Part shown: positions 63,558-64,000 of the stretch, piece by piece
How the letters are laid out: every line of letters begins with the position of its first letter
Numbering within the stretch: the stretch's first letter is position 1
Source: Rhynchosporium graminicola
Taxonomy: Eukaryota; Ascomycota; Leotiomycetes; Helotiales; Ploettnerulaceae
DNA: 64,000 nucleotides
Reading direction: 5' to 3'
Assembly: GCA_900074885.1 (NCBI GenBank)
Contig: FJUW01000012.1
Span: forward strand, 806,001 to 870,000
Position numbers and translations under genes: made by a program
The notes under the pieces: generated by a model
Database searches by the model: none
Told to the model about the DNA's origin: nothing
Seen by the model: the letters and a program-made list of their open reading frames with translations, nothing else

Positions 63558-64000
63558 TCATGGGTCTCCCGCCTTGTTTGGACTTCCTCCACCACTCTGC
63601 TTCTTTCCCACGCCCTTCTCAGCACCTCCCTCTGTCTCTCCTCGTTGCTTCGATACTTCTGGATTCGCAGGTGACACTTCCAACGGATTGCCCTGAATAT
63701 AAAGGTCAGCAGAGCGCCAACTCATCCGGGAAATGGGAATGGAGAGTAGCATACCTCATTCCCCTCTCCGGCTATCTTCTTCTCTTCCGCGGGGTCTGTA
63801 GTACTTGGATCGAATGCAGCTTCGTTTTGTCGTGCAGCTCCATCATCTGTTCCGCTCTTCGAGTACTCCGTGGCTTCGGTGTCTATGCTGTCCTTGTCTT
63901 GACTGTTCTTCCTGGGATATGCTCTGATTGTAGATTGCGAGAAGGGTTGGACACGAATCGGCCTTGGTTTGAAGGCCTGCAGCACTTGAGGTCGGGCACA
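63558..64000 (-). CDS. 5'-truncated small gene, putative mitochondrial protein of unknown function
   Basis: The minus strand is open from the right edge. Proposed exons are the edge to 63755 and 63692-63558, with a 62-bp intron (GTATGC donor, TTCAG acceptor; GCTGAC branch-like site). No ATG lies within the window, so the start is beyond 64000. The visible N-terminal part (ARPQVLQAFKPRPIRVQPFSQSTIRAYPRK) is rich in Arg, Ser and Gln with no acidic residue, typical of a mitochondrial presequence. It is followed by an acidic disordered segment and a C-terminal GNPLEVSPANPEVSKQRGE block plus a Gly/Lys-rich tail. I do not recognise the family. It is convergent with FMP52 (about 180 bp between stops). 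Confidence 0.65.

Overview
The window looks like nuclear DNA of a filamentous ascomycete (Pezizomycotina; a Leotiomycetes/Helotiales-type fungus is my best guess, by gene style only). The evidence is: genes on both strands with no operons, short introns (mostly 45-150 bp) with GTRNGT-type donors and CTRAY-like branch sites, long disordered Ser/Pro/Glu-rich proteins, and a gene set of housekeeping eukaryotic proteins (SIN scaffold, ORC6, ALG2, KAR5, MET10, MET22, inositol hexakisphosphate kinase, EME1). I see no prokaryotic features and no rRNA, tRNA or CRISPR.

Layout. 0-5.6 kb is gene-poor: a partial unknown gene leaves the left edge, and a 1,031-bp DNA transposon relic with perfect 49-bp terminal inverted repeats and an 8-bp target duplication sits at 1993-3023, followed by simple repeats. 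5.6-18.6 kb holds three minus-strand genes: EME1 (Holliday-junction/flap nuclease partner), a KCS1-type inositol hexakisphosphate kinase, and a long conserved protein of unknown function. 19.4-25.0 kb is one 1,873-residue open frame for the septation-network scaffold Cdc11/Nud1. 25.6-33.4 kb holds a peroxisomal enoyl-CoA isomerase-like enzyme, ALG2, an FAD/NAD(P) oxidoreductase and an HxxxD acyltransferase resembling Tri3-type acetyltransferases. 33.4-37.2 kb has no recognisable gene. 37.2-42.7 kb is a large kinesin. 43.5-63.4 kb is gene-dense: ORC6, KAR5, a mitochondrial uL6 ribosomal protein, MET22, an Rsm1-like C3HC zinc-finger protein, a Rad5/Uls1-type SNF2 ATPase, MET10 and FMP52. A 5'-truncated small gene leaves the right edge.

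Functional themes: several genes serve chromosomes and the cell cycle (EME1, Cdc11, kinesin, ORC6, KAR5, SNF2 ATPase). MET22 and MET10 both act in sulfate assimilation and lie 7 kb apart. There is no obvious biosynthetic cluster. The most distinctive non-gene signals are the transposon relic and a family of short AAAGTC...GACTTT imperfect palindromes recurring in four intergenic regions. Exon coordinates given below were worked out by hand from splice signals and reading-frame continuity. Where I totalled the exons, the lengths sum to a whole number of codons. I found no strong evidence for an entirely new biological system.
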